From positions 45,328,506-45,392,505 of the forward strand of contig BRKX01000014.1 in assembly GCA_026008535.1 (NCBI GenBank): 64,000 bases of DNA, read 5' to 3'. Positions 32,916 to 43,700 of this stretch are shown here, one piece after another (positions within the stretch are counted from its first letter, which is position 1; the number at the start of each line of letters is the position of its first letter). Origin of the DNA: Perilla frutescens. Taxonomy: Eukaryota > Streptophyta > Magnoliopsida > Lamiales > Lamiaceae. Under the pieces are notes generated by a model that made no database searches, was not told the DNA's origin, and saw only the letters and a program-made list of their open reading frames with translations. The translations under genes were made by a program, and so were the position numbers.

Positions 32916-35172
32916 TCTAGTACACTGACTTGTGTATTGAGGAGGATCACGATAGGATACTATTCTCTATTCTGATCTTAAGTGAGAGAATAAAGATCCA
33001 CAGAGTTCGGGTTCTGAACTCATGTTTTATTGATGAGCATATGTGTGCATTGTTTGTTACTTTGACTTATCAATGGGTGAGATCCTTTCCTGAGTCAATA
33101 AACTCGATATCTTGGGTAATAATAGTGTATACATGATGTGTCGTGCAATATGCATGAGCATCGTGTCCTGGTGCGCCAGGTTGATGATGTCCTCTTGAGG
33201 AAGCACGTAGATCATGGGAAGCTCTGCAGGCAGAATATTAATTTATTCTTTACATGATACGAAAATCGTACGGTACTACTCAAGGAACAAGATATTAATT
33301 AATTATAGCTGTCAGAAGCTTACATAATTAATTAATGGACATTATATCTTAAACATGGGGAATGACTGAACTAAAGAAGAAAGCATATTCATAAATAAGG
33401 GAGACGGGCCATGAAATTTATGATGAAAAATACATCCAATACAGCCCCTCTAAGTGCTCTATTGATTCCTAGAGTTTTCACAACCGTTTAGTAGTCTGTA
33501 GCCCACCTTGCATCTAAACAAGGTCCGAGAATACAACAGAAGATCAAGAAGTAGAATATTGGAGCTGTGTGTTTCGAACACCATGAAGATTCACCATGAT
33601 CATGTGTTCTCCATCAACAACAGGATTAGATCTTTAACCCCGTGAGCAACCCGACAACGTTTGTAAGTACCGTTTCGATAGATTCTATTTTATTCCGCTG
33701 CAATAGATTCAAAATTGAAACTTGCATGTTAATTCAACATAGGATAATTAATATCACACATAAAATTATGTTTTACATGAGTTAGAATTAATGGCATCCA
33801 AATCGATCCTATGAGGTACAATTCGAGAAAACCCCAACATATACCATTACACTAGCTTATATCATATTTTTATAATTTTTCTTGATAGTTATTTTATTTA
33901 ATTTTTTCGAACCTAAATTTTATATATTACATGAACTAATAAAATTCAAAATATTTCACAATGTCTACTACAACAACTCTATAGTAATAATTGAATTTTC
34001 TGTATTTCACAAAAAAACTAAAATTTATATTTTTTAATTCGTGTGAAAAAATAAAATCAGTCCAAAATTTTTGTATTTTAAGGCAATTTGGTATCCACGT
34101 AGATGTACACGCGGCATCTCCGGATGCCACGTCAGATTCAATTGGCCAGGATTTGAAAATCATGTGAAAAATAAAACAACGGTTAAGTTCATGTTATTAA
34201 AACTTCATTTTTTAAAATGTATGAAAAACCAAAAAAGCCGCAAAATTTATGTATTTTAAGACAATTTACCAATATTAAATTGGCCTACTAATTTATTTAA
34301 TTTATAATATTCATAACATAGATATAAATAAATAAATTAAGTATTATTTTTATTCCACTAAAGAAATAATACTGACCTACCAATTTAATACATATTTGCG
34401 AATATGCTTTCTCCTTTAGTTCAGTCATTCCTCATGTTTAAGATATAATGTCCATTAATTAATTATGTAAATTTCTGACAACTATAATTAATTAATATAT
34501 TGTTCTGAGAGTAGTATTGTACGACTTCCGTATCATGTTAAGAATAAATTAATATTTCGCATGGGCTTCCCATGATCTTTGTGCTTCCTTGACATCATCA
34601 ACATGGCGCACCAGGACATAGTGGCCATATATAATGCACGACCCATCATATATGTAAATGATACTACCTAAAATATCGAGATTATTGATCCTATCAAGAA
34701 TCTCACTCATTGATAAATCAAAACAGTAGACATAACATATATATGTTCGTCAGTATATATGGGTTAAAACCCGAACTTTGTGAATTTTTATTCTCTCACT
34801 TAAGGTCAGAACAGAGAATAGTATCCTATTGTGATCATCCTCAATACACATGTCAGTGTATCAGAATAATTAGCTAGTCAAGATAAACTAACTATCAGAT
34901 TATTCTACGGTGTACAATGGTTGATTTAAGACCATCTAAACCGGGAACCTTTTAATACTTTGAAAGGAATCCGATGATATGATATTTACTGTGTGTTCAC
35001 CCACTCAATATCATCTACAATGCAAGTATATGGAAACATGCATATAAATATAATAATAAATAAATGCACAAACAGTGATTGCAATTATTATTCAATCTAT
35101 ATCATCTTAATATTGTTTGATGTATACAAAGACAAGTTTTCCAGTATACAAAACCAACAGTGCAAACCTTTA

Positions 35173-36085
35173 GGGGGTGATTGGTATGATAGAATGAAAT
35201 TAGGTATGAATGGAATGAACTTAAGACTGAAATGAGAGTTTGAATGGAATGATTGGTATGCCTATGGAATGAAGAACATAATAAAATATTAATTTTTTTT
35301 ATCTTATATAATGAATACTTTATGTAATTTCAAATCTTCTTATAATTGAATAAATTGTACGTAGTAGCTAATAAATATCAACGCATGCCTTAATTTATTT
35401 TTTTTATATTTCTAAATGCCATTTTTTTCTTTTTTAATATATGATTTTTCTAATTTTTTAGCAAATTATAATTTATTTATTTTATTCAAAAATTTTATTC
35501 TAAAATATTTAATTAATCAATGTACAATAATTTGTATAAGTTAATAAAAATATTTTTACTTCATAGAAAAATATTTTAACATTTCAATTTTTCATTTGAA
35601 TATATTAAATTATATCAAATACATAAATATTTTATATTGTATTATAACATATTTTTATGTTATATTTATTTCGGCATCACTTTCATTTTCTTCAACAAAA
35701 TTATAAAAGCTATCAACATTTGATTTAACACATATTTTTAAATTATATTTTGAAAATAAATAAATAATATAAAAATAATTAAGAAATAGTAATAATAATA
35801 ATAATAATAAATTATTTAATTTGATGATTGATTTATTTTTCTAAATATGATAAAATAATATTATAAGATATGATTATGTATAAATATATTATATATTAAT
35901 TTTTTTGGTCATTGGGGATGGCTAAACCAATGGGGTGGGTGAAATGACTATTCCCCCTCCCTTTGGGAATAGGGATTCTATCGACAATGGTGATTCCCAA
36001 TTTTGAACGATACCAATCGTCAGAATGAGAATGGACATAGGAAGAATATTCTATTCCATTTCATTCCACCATACCAATCATGTGT
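35173..36085. mobile_element. MITE with GATTGGTATG inverted ends
   Basis: The left end GGGGGTGATTGGTATGATAG and the right end (inward) ACACATGATTGGTATGGTGG are inverted repeats. TTA flanks both sides (35170-35172 and 36086-36088), which suggests PIF/Harbinger, though the length (913 bp) and divergence leave other superfamilies possible. The interior is A/T-rich and non-coding. Confidence 0.6.
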
Positions 36086-36102
36086 TTAATTCTTTAAATT
36101 TA

Positions 36103-36815
36103 GCGGTGTATTCAATTGGGATTTTAAAAGATTTTAAAGGATTTTGAAAAGTCCATGGATTTATAAAATCCACAGACTCCACATGGAGTCTTGCTGATTT
36201 GGGTATGGATTTCGAACGATTTTAATGGATTTGAAATCATTATTCACAGCGGTCGTTGGGACACAGCAGCGCTGAGTATGTAACCCAGTGACCGCTGGGG
36301 TGCCAGCCGAGGACTAAATTAAAACCAGCGACCGCCGGAAGCCAACGGTCGCTGGGAATTAGGCATTTAAGCCCCCGCGAGCCCTAATTCATAACATAAT
36401 CGTGACCCTCTCTCAATAAACATAGACGAACTCTCATTCTCCACTATGCCCACCGCCGCCGCTGGAACCATACTCCGCCGCCACTATCTCGCCACCCCCG
36501 CTGGAGTACCCTCAGTGGCCGCTGGGGTACACCACGCGTTGGGGTGTCCGAGTTCAACCCCTCAGCGGCCGCTAGAGTACACAGCACGCTGGGCTTTAAG
36601 AATCCATCAAAATCTCGTGTGCAAAGGTCGGATTTCATCGTTTGTATTTTTTATGGGATTTCGAGGTGAAATCCAATAGAATCAATGGCTTTTTAAAGTC
36701 CATGGATTTTTGAATACCTCTGGATTTTTAAAGACTTTTAAAAGTCTCGATTGAATACATCCAAATTTTAAAAGTCCAACAAAATCCTACATAATCTCAA
36801 TTGAATACACCCTCC
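36103..36815. mobile_element. Tourist-like MITE with a GC-rich interior; TSD TTA
   Basis: Ends GCGGTGTATTCAATTGGGAT and (inward) GGAGGGTGTATTCAATTGAG, flanked by TTA at 36100-36102 and 36816-36818. This is the well-known PIF/Harbinger MITE end type. The outer parts are A/T-rich. The middle (about 36245-36600) is GC-rich, with repeated CAGCGGCCGCTGGG-like words, and looks unlike the ends. Small ORFs in it (36446-36679) have no recognisable domain. Confidence 0.75.
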
Positions 36816-36818
36816 TTA

Positions 36819-37095
36819 ACTTATTAATTATAAATTATATGCGTGAGTATTTTCAAAACCCATAAATCCCATATCCAAGTTCTCTTTTCTCAACTCCAGG
36901 TACATGTTTGTAATTGATTTATCAAACATTTTACAATTTGTAATGTCAATCCTCAATCGTGACAAGATTCACAAGAAATGTTGACTTGTATTTAGTTGGA
37001 AAATCATAAAATAATAATGTATAAAATATTAATAATTAATTTAGTAAAAGTTGTTGGACATAACGAAATTGTTTTTTTTTTTTTTTTTTGGCGTT
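36819..37095. promoter_or_regulatory. upstream region of the WDR48 gene
   Basis: About 280 bp between the MITE and the transcribed leader, A/T-rich, with a poly-T run at about 37074-37089. No clear TATA box. The pyrimidine-rich stretch from about 37130 (CTCTCCACTCTCCTTCTCCC) suggests transcription starts near there. Both MITEs lie within 2 kb of the gene start. Confidence 0.35.
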
Positions 37096-37099
37096 CATC

Positions 37100-37378
37100 T
37101 ACAGAAAATCGTCCCCAATTTGGGAAAAGAAACAAACAACCCTCTCCACTCTCCTTCTCCCCTATCCCCGTCTACCTTCTCCGTCGCCCACCCGCCGCCG
37201 CCGCCGCCGCCGCTGCCCTTTCCACCGCCGAACCACGTCATTACCGAACTCGAACTATCCGTGCTTCGCTTTAATTTGGCACCGCTGTTTCTCTGCCGTC
37301 TTCGAGTTCGCGGCCGACGAATCTGCCTGCGCTGACTCGTTATCTAGTTGGGAATTCCCGCAGAATCGAACCGAGAGG
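37100..37378 (+). other. WDR48: 5' untranslated exon 1 of the WDR48 gene
   Basis: GC- and CT-rich leader with a (CCG)n run at about 37189-37212, ending at a good donor (GAGAGG|GTAATT, 37378/37379). The start is approximate. A second short leader exon may be 37724-37759 (TTTCAG|CACT ... TTTGCAG|GTAATA). ORFs in this leader are not conserved protein. Confidence 0.5.
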
Positions 37379-37759
37379 GTAATTTTTCCACCATCAGTTC
37401 GACCTTTTCTATTATTTGGAGTTTATCCTCGAGTTTTTCTTCTTACTCGTTCAATTGCGATCGTTTTGTCCGGCAGTTGTTATTTTTTTTTCAAGATTTT
37501 TTTGGTTGCCTGCCTATTAGGAACGTTATTCAGTGTCTGTGACTGCTACTTATGTTTATGTGCTTCTATGTTTCGATCAGTGTTGACTTTAAATTATTGC
37601 AAATTTGTTTCTAGATTTAGAGTTCCCTCATATTATTAGTCTCCTGACTCGTGGCTCGTGCTCAGTTTTTTGTGATTTGATGGGCTTAGTGTGTTTTTAT
37701 TAATTTTGTTTTCAAATTTTCAGCACTCTGGCTCTCGTTCACTCGGCCATCATTTGCAG

Positions 37760-40743
37760 GTAATATTTAGTTTCCGTTTTTATCCATACAGAATCTTGCT
37801 TTGAATCCTGGAAATTACATTTACTCAATTGTCTAGGGACTATTACAAATATGTGTTGCCTGGGATAATTACTGTTGGAAAATTATTGAATAACGGGCGT
37901 ATTGATCACATCATTAAGGAATAAGGATTAGTTCCCTTCTTTGTTCTTTCCATTGTAAGCCTATTTAGTTGCACCATAAGCATTTTCTGGTTGCCTGATT
38001 GTAGCAAACTTTGCAACCGAAACAAGGGCAATTGAAATACTCTTTATAGAAAACTTTTCAATTTAAATATTTAACATGTATTGATGTCATTTGTTTTAGT
38101 TTTTTTTTTTTTTTGTTTAGTGGTATTATTATTGTTGTGTCGTTAATATTTCTATTATTTTAACCGTAGCAAACAGATGGCAACTGAAAACAATCCAAGA
38201 ACTACAATCTAGATCTTTTCTCTAGATGGCTATGTTGGTATGTGTGTAGGTTCTATATTCTTTCTTGCTAAAAGATGCTGAACGTAATCGCTGATAAGCT
38301 GTGCCTATTGCACCAGGCACTCCAGATAAAGTTCCTTTTGAGATTACGTTAAAGGTTTCATTTTGTTCTCATTCAGAAAAGAAAAAGAAAAATGTGAATG
38401 AATGAGCGACCATTGTACTTAGATGGTTTTCTTTTTCTTAATTATTGTCGGGTAAGATCAAAACTGAATCAAGGGGCTCTGGAAATAATTTGTTTAGGAA
38501 AAGGATTGAGTATAGTTGAAATAAGACTAGATATATTTGATGTTAATCTGTTGAGGTTGAATAGATTGCTGGGATGATTTGAATGTTTGATTTTAGAAAA
38601 AACCCTAACAGAATTTTTGATGTCAGTTTGATATTTGGGTTCAAGGATTAAGATTTACATTGTATTGATGGTTTTCCATTCGACTCATTCTGAAGGATGA
38701 TCACACCTCAATTATAGTAGTAAAAAGATCTACACAAATCTAAGTACCCTCTAACAATCCCATCTCAATTGGAGTCACTATTCTTTTAGCTTGACATATA
38801 TACAATCTATTTAGAATATATGAAAAAATTATAGCACTATATCACAAGGAAAAGGCTGTCGACCAATATAGAAATGCTGAAAAGACAGTTAACAGTTGGC
38901 AACATACTTTTGAGAAGTTAAAGACTTAATTACCAAATCCAACTAGAATCCACATGGCAGCAACAAAACCACAAAAAACAAGCATGATAATAAAGCATTT
39001 ATGTTGAGCAGCACAGAGTGGTGGTTGCTCAATGCCATTTTTCCTTTTCTGAAAGTTACTAGGATAAAGTTGGCTGGTGTTAAATATGAGTCGTTACATT
39101 ATAAGTAAAAAAAGAGTAATGAATCAGTAGGATTATGCTGTGAAGGTTCTGCAGGCTTTATTTTGGGCATAGGTGACTTCTGTAAAAGCTTATATGCTAT
39201 ATAACTTGAAGGTGGAATTACAACAAGAATTTAACTAATTCCGTATCAGTTATCACTAATGTTCAGTGACCCCTTAGTTCTAGGCACCTAGATCTTGCCT
39301 AATATTATCCCACAGACTAGCTATCAGTCTCTAATAAAATAATTCCATAAGATAAAAGTAGAAGTTCCAAAGTTCCATTATAACTACAAGAAAGATTATG
39401 ATGAGTAGCGTATGCTTTTTTTCTTTTTCTGAAACTGACTGTGAATCTGTGATAAAGTTGGTTGATAGTGAGTAGATTTGCCACATTATATTCATTTTTC
39501 TTTTCTTGCGGAAAAGTGATAAAGACAGTAATCAATCAGGAAAGATTAAACTGTGTAGGGTAATCCACTAGATTGCTTTATTTGTGCATCCATAGATGCC
39601 TCCTGTAAGATTGCTTTATTTGTGCATCCATAGATGCCTCCTGTAAATTATTATGTGCTATATAATTTGATGATGCAATAAAGGCAATCATTTGATTAAT
39701 TCCTTGTTATTAACATTGGGCACGTCCCTTAGTTCTAGGCACCTAGATCTGGCCCAATACTAGAGGTACACCGTACACCTGTGCTATGCCCAGATTAAAA
39801 TGACAAGAGGGTCCACTTTGAGAGCTATTTCGTTGTTGTCGATCAAGTGCGATGACTCGTTTGACCTGTAGTAAAAAGTTTACGAAAATATAATATATAT
39901 TATTATATGCTTAAGCCATATTTGTTATGCACTTTCAGAATATTTCTTGAGGTGATTGAACTCAATTTCTTTTTCTAATATAACATAATGTTACATTCAT
40001 ACGACACTTGTAGAATTAGAATTTATGTATGTTAGATATCATTTTTATTTAAAAAATATGTTAAATGTCATTTCGAGAGTCAAAACATAAAATTAATAAT
40101 TTTCCTGAGAAAAATGAATGAAATTTTTATATACTGAAAAACATGTTTAGAAGCAAAATTACAATGATTTTTGAGATTTTTAATCTTAAATTCAATTTGA
40201 TTAGTCTAAATATAATGATATTTTTATCACATAATTACGAACATATGACATTTATTAAAATTATAATAGTATAAAATACATAAAAATTACATTATCAACA
40301 TGTGTAATATATATGTTAGACTGTGAGTATGTAGATATAAGATATGGATAGTCAGCACAGCAATATAATAATATATTGATAGTTAGTGGAGATAAAATTC
40401 TAGTATATTAATAGTTAGTGATGATAAAATAATTATATAATAACTTCAATTTCTATATCTAGTAAGTGGGTATAGGCGGGGTAAACTTTTACTTTCTATT
40501 TTTGTGGTACTTTGTTGTTAATATATGTAGATTTTACCCTCTCAAAGTGTGATTGGCTATAAAAACGAAGCAACTTCTGTTTTTTTTTTTTACTCCCATT
40601 CCTTGTTATTCTTTGTTTTCTGTATATGAAATGCTATTAGCCTAAGTAATTAGTCCATATGATGGTAGTGAAATTTCCATTGTTAAACACATTATCAAGA
40701 AGAAGAGGCATTACTATTTGTGATTATATTCTATTCTCTTCAG
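37760..40743 (+). other. large 5' intron region of the WDR48 gene
   Basis: No coding exon is visible. It contains a duplicated ~300-bp block (about 39040-39310 and 39425-39765, sharing CCTTAGTTCTAGGCACC) and a 38-bp perfect tandem duplication. A/T-rich sequence at 39.85-40.45 kb includes two copies of a TTAGTG-GATAAAAT phrase near 40380-40430. Confidence 0.5.
39571..39646. repeat. 38-bp perfect tandem duplication
   Basis: The unit beginning GATTGCTTTATTTGTGCA and ending CCTCCTGTAA occurs at 39571-39608 and again at 39609-39646 without mismatch, inside the 5' intron of the WDR48 gene. Confidence 0.9.
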
Positions 40744-40754
40744 CTGCTCTAGCG

Positions 40755-43700
40755 ATGCATCGTGTTGGCAGTTCAGGAAACACATCTAATTCAGTTCGTA
40801 CTCGCAAGGAAAAGAGGATGACATATGTATTGAATGATGCAGATGATACAAAGGTAAAGCTCACTTTAGTTAAAATATAATTCTGTCCCGTTCACTGTTG
40901 ATAAGAGAAGATAGCATGTATGTTGAATTTTTATATGCACTTTTGATCTGCACACATAAGCATGGCTCTTTCCCCATTTTTTGCTGCTTGTTTCCACTTT
41001 CCCTCACAACAGGAGGGCACAAATGAAGAACAATTTAGCTTTCTTGATTGTCCACCAATGATAGGATATATAATTTATCAAGTTGCATTGAATCTAAACA
41101 ATAGCTGTTAGGTTACACTACTTATTTACCGGTTTTTGACCAAAATCTAATAACTGACATTTAAGTACTGCAGTTATGTATCTTTTATTGGCTTAGGCAC
41201 GTGTTTCAGTTTTATTTGGCTCCTTATCATGCATATACGACATTATTGCTCCTGGATGTAAATGCTCTGTTCCGACTCTGAAGAGATCTTGATACAACAG
41301 GAAAGGTTTAGTGCTTGTGTATGCTTTAGAGTTGATATATGATCAAACTCTGTTTCTTCTATGTGATTATTTCAATCGATTTGCAAAGTGGACTCATTGT
41401 TACAATCTCTTGATCACACGTATCTTAAATTTGCCTTTTCTGCCTAAAGGAATATATAACAGGGAATACTATGACATCATAATTATAGATACCAGTTCTT
41501 TCACAATATATATGTGTTGCTTAAGGGATGCTGATTATATATGTCACATTTATCAAATTTGTTATTTACTTGCAGCACTGTGCTGGCATAAACTGCTTGG
41601 CTGTACTGAAATCAACAGAACAAGATGGAAGTGACTACCTCTTCAGTGGTAGTCGTGATGGAACGTTGAAGAGATGGGCATTATCAAAAGATTCTGCTAC
41701 TTTCTCTGCTACATTTGAGTCTCATGTTGATTGGGTACAGTACAAGTTTCTTTCATCTTTGGTTAAGTCTTCTGTATAACATGTTCTTATACTATAATGG
41801 TTGTGAAAGGAAGCTAATATAGGATTGGAGGTCTATGTTATCTTCTCCGCTTCTCACTTTCGTAGTTGGCACTTGGCACCATAAATTTGGTCTAACTCAG
41901 CAGTCAGCACAATTGATTCATAACCTCATTCCATACCAAGATTAAGAAACCCGTTTGTGCAATTAGCTCATACGGAACTGGTTCCCTCGAGCATAATGCT
42001 TCCTAGATTAAGATTTCACAATTGCTTGAAAATTTTGAATCTATGGCTCAAGAATCCTCCTATGTTTGGAATGACCTTTTTAGAAGTGTATTTTGGAACA
42101 TGTTGGTGGGGCAGGTCAACGATGCAGTTCTGACTGGCGGTAACACATTGGTCTCTTGCTCCTCTGATACCACTGTTAAGGTGAGTGCAATTTGCATTTT
42201 TTTTAATTTATACTTGTGAATTTATTTATTTATTTTTTATGCGGTGCTTTAGGTGTGGAATTGCTTCTCTGATGGAACATGTACCAGGACGTTTAATCAA
42301 CACTCTGACTATGTGACTTGCCTGGCGGCAGCAGAGAAAAATGTAGTCTTTCTGCTAAATACATTAGTATTCTAAGATTATGTGTGATTTTTTTTTTATT
42401 AAGAAATACATGTAGGCATGAAATCATTGTCAGACATTAGTTTATGCTTCTTCTCTATTATTCATTGCAGAACAATGTCATTGCCTCTGGAGGTCTTGGT
42501 GGGGAAGTTTTCATATGGGATCTTGAAACTGCTCTGAATCCCATTTCCAAATTAAATGATGCAAATGCAGATGATTGTTCAACTAGTACTAATGGTTTGG
42601 GATCTTTGCCGAGTACTAGTCTTCGCCCTATCAACTCAAGCAATAACATTTCTGTGCATGCCACCCAATCTCAAGGCTATGCTCCTATTGCCGCAAAAGG
42701 CCATAAAGAGTCGGTTTATGCATTGGCAACAAATGACCGGGGAACACTACTTGTTTCTGGTGGAACTGAGAAGGTGAGTTTGTTTGTCTGGTGTTTTGAT
42801 CCATACTATTACCTTTAGTTCATCTCACGCTAAAAGGTCTGTCCATGGATGCTTCTTTTCTCTTTCTATGTTCTAATCATTTCAGATGTCAGCCTAATCT
42901 GTTTGACTTACAGTTTTCTGATTGATTCCATGATGTGTGATTATTTTTGAATTTTTTTCATAGGTTGTGCGTGTTTGGGACCCAAGGACTGGCTCTAAAA
43001 CCATGAAGTTAAGAGGACACACAGATAATATCAGGGCACTACTATTGGATTCTACTGGCAGGTTAGTTGAGGCGGCTTCCCTTAAGATTATTTGTAGTGT
43101 TATCCACTGATATGAGTACCTCTTTGATTACAAAAATTTAAGTGGACAAACATAAATGCTCATCTGTGATTGTTATTCTTTAGATTGATGTGAATACTTA
43201 GCTTAAGTTAATATCAGCTGTAACATTGAAATTCATGTTTAGCTAACAAGCTCAAAGTTGGGATCATTTTCTGATAGTGAAAGTAGTGGGATGATCATTC
43301 TGCCAAGTCTTGTGAGAAAACATGATTCTTGCCCGGACGATGCTAGTCTTGATTTCATAATCTAATGTGATATTCTAGGACCTAGTAAGTTCAAGTTTTT
43401 TCTTTTGGTACTTCCTTTCATAACTGAAATCTTGTTCTTTTCATTGTCATGAAATAAGTATTGTTGCATGAATTCCACCAGCTTGCTAATACTTTGTCCC
43501 AAAAACTGTGTTTAGGAGAGATTGCTTCATTAGCTTCTTTGTTGTCTGTGGCTCTAGCATATAACACGAGGTGTATCAACTTGGCTACCACTTATTATGC
43601 TTCTAGTAACCTGCATGTACTGTAATCTCTGATTAAATGTTGGAATATATAACACATGTCTCTCTCTCATAAATCGCAGATATTGCTTATCTGGCTCCTC

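Larger units (their letters stand above)
14985..33839 (+). repeat. solo copia LTR, split by the 17.6-kb Sirevirus (14985-15286 and 32921-33839); TSD TATAC
   Basis: It starts TGTTGGTTTTGTATACTGG and ends GAAAACCCCAACA, with TATAC at 14980-14984 and 33840-33844. Own length is about 1.22 kb once the nested element and one TSD copy are removed. It is homologous to the outer LTR, in opposite orientation. There is no internal region, so it is a solo LTR. Confidence 0.8.
14206..34270. mobile_element. MULE-like non-autonomous element, split (14206-14984 and 33845-34270)
   Basis: The left end GGGTTAATTGCTTTAAAATA and the right end (read inward) GGTAAATTGTCTTAAAATAC form long terminal inverted repeats with similarity for about 250 bp. 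The duplication AATATTAAAT (10 bp) flanks it. Own length is about 1.2 kb. GG-starting ends and a 9-10-bp duplication point to the Mutator superfamily. No transposase is visible. The inverted repeat contains an internal second copy of the TTAAAATACACGAACTTTGG unit near 14388. Confidence 0.65.
13643..35159 (-). repeat. outer copia 5' LTR, split by nested insertions (13643-14205 and 34281-35159)
   Basis: The LTR begins TGTTGGGATTTT at 13643 and ends CAAAACCAACA at 35159. Its two pieces together are about 1.44 kb. They are separated by a MULE-like element with the duplication AATATTAAAT (14196-14205 and 34271-34280). Each piece matches, in reverse complement, a different part of the solo LTR at 14985-33839: 13643-14205 matches the end near 33.4-33.84 kb, and 34.4-35.16 kb matches 14985-15286 plus 32.92-33.38 kb. 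It is therefore the same LTR family in the opposite orientation. Confidence 0.7.

Noticed and set aside
36446..36679. 77-codon ORF in GC-rich DNA
   Set aside because: It lies within a Tourist-like MITE and reflects its repeated GC words rather than a protein.
37088..37639. 183-codon ORF at the start of the WDR48 gene
   Set aside because: It spans the GC-rich untranslated leader and runs through a good splice donor. The encoded R/P/S-rich peptide follows the (CCG)n run and has no domain.
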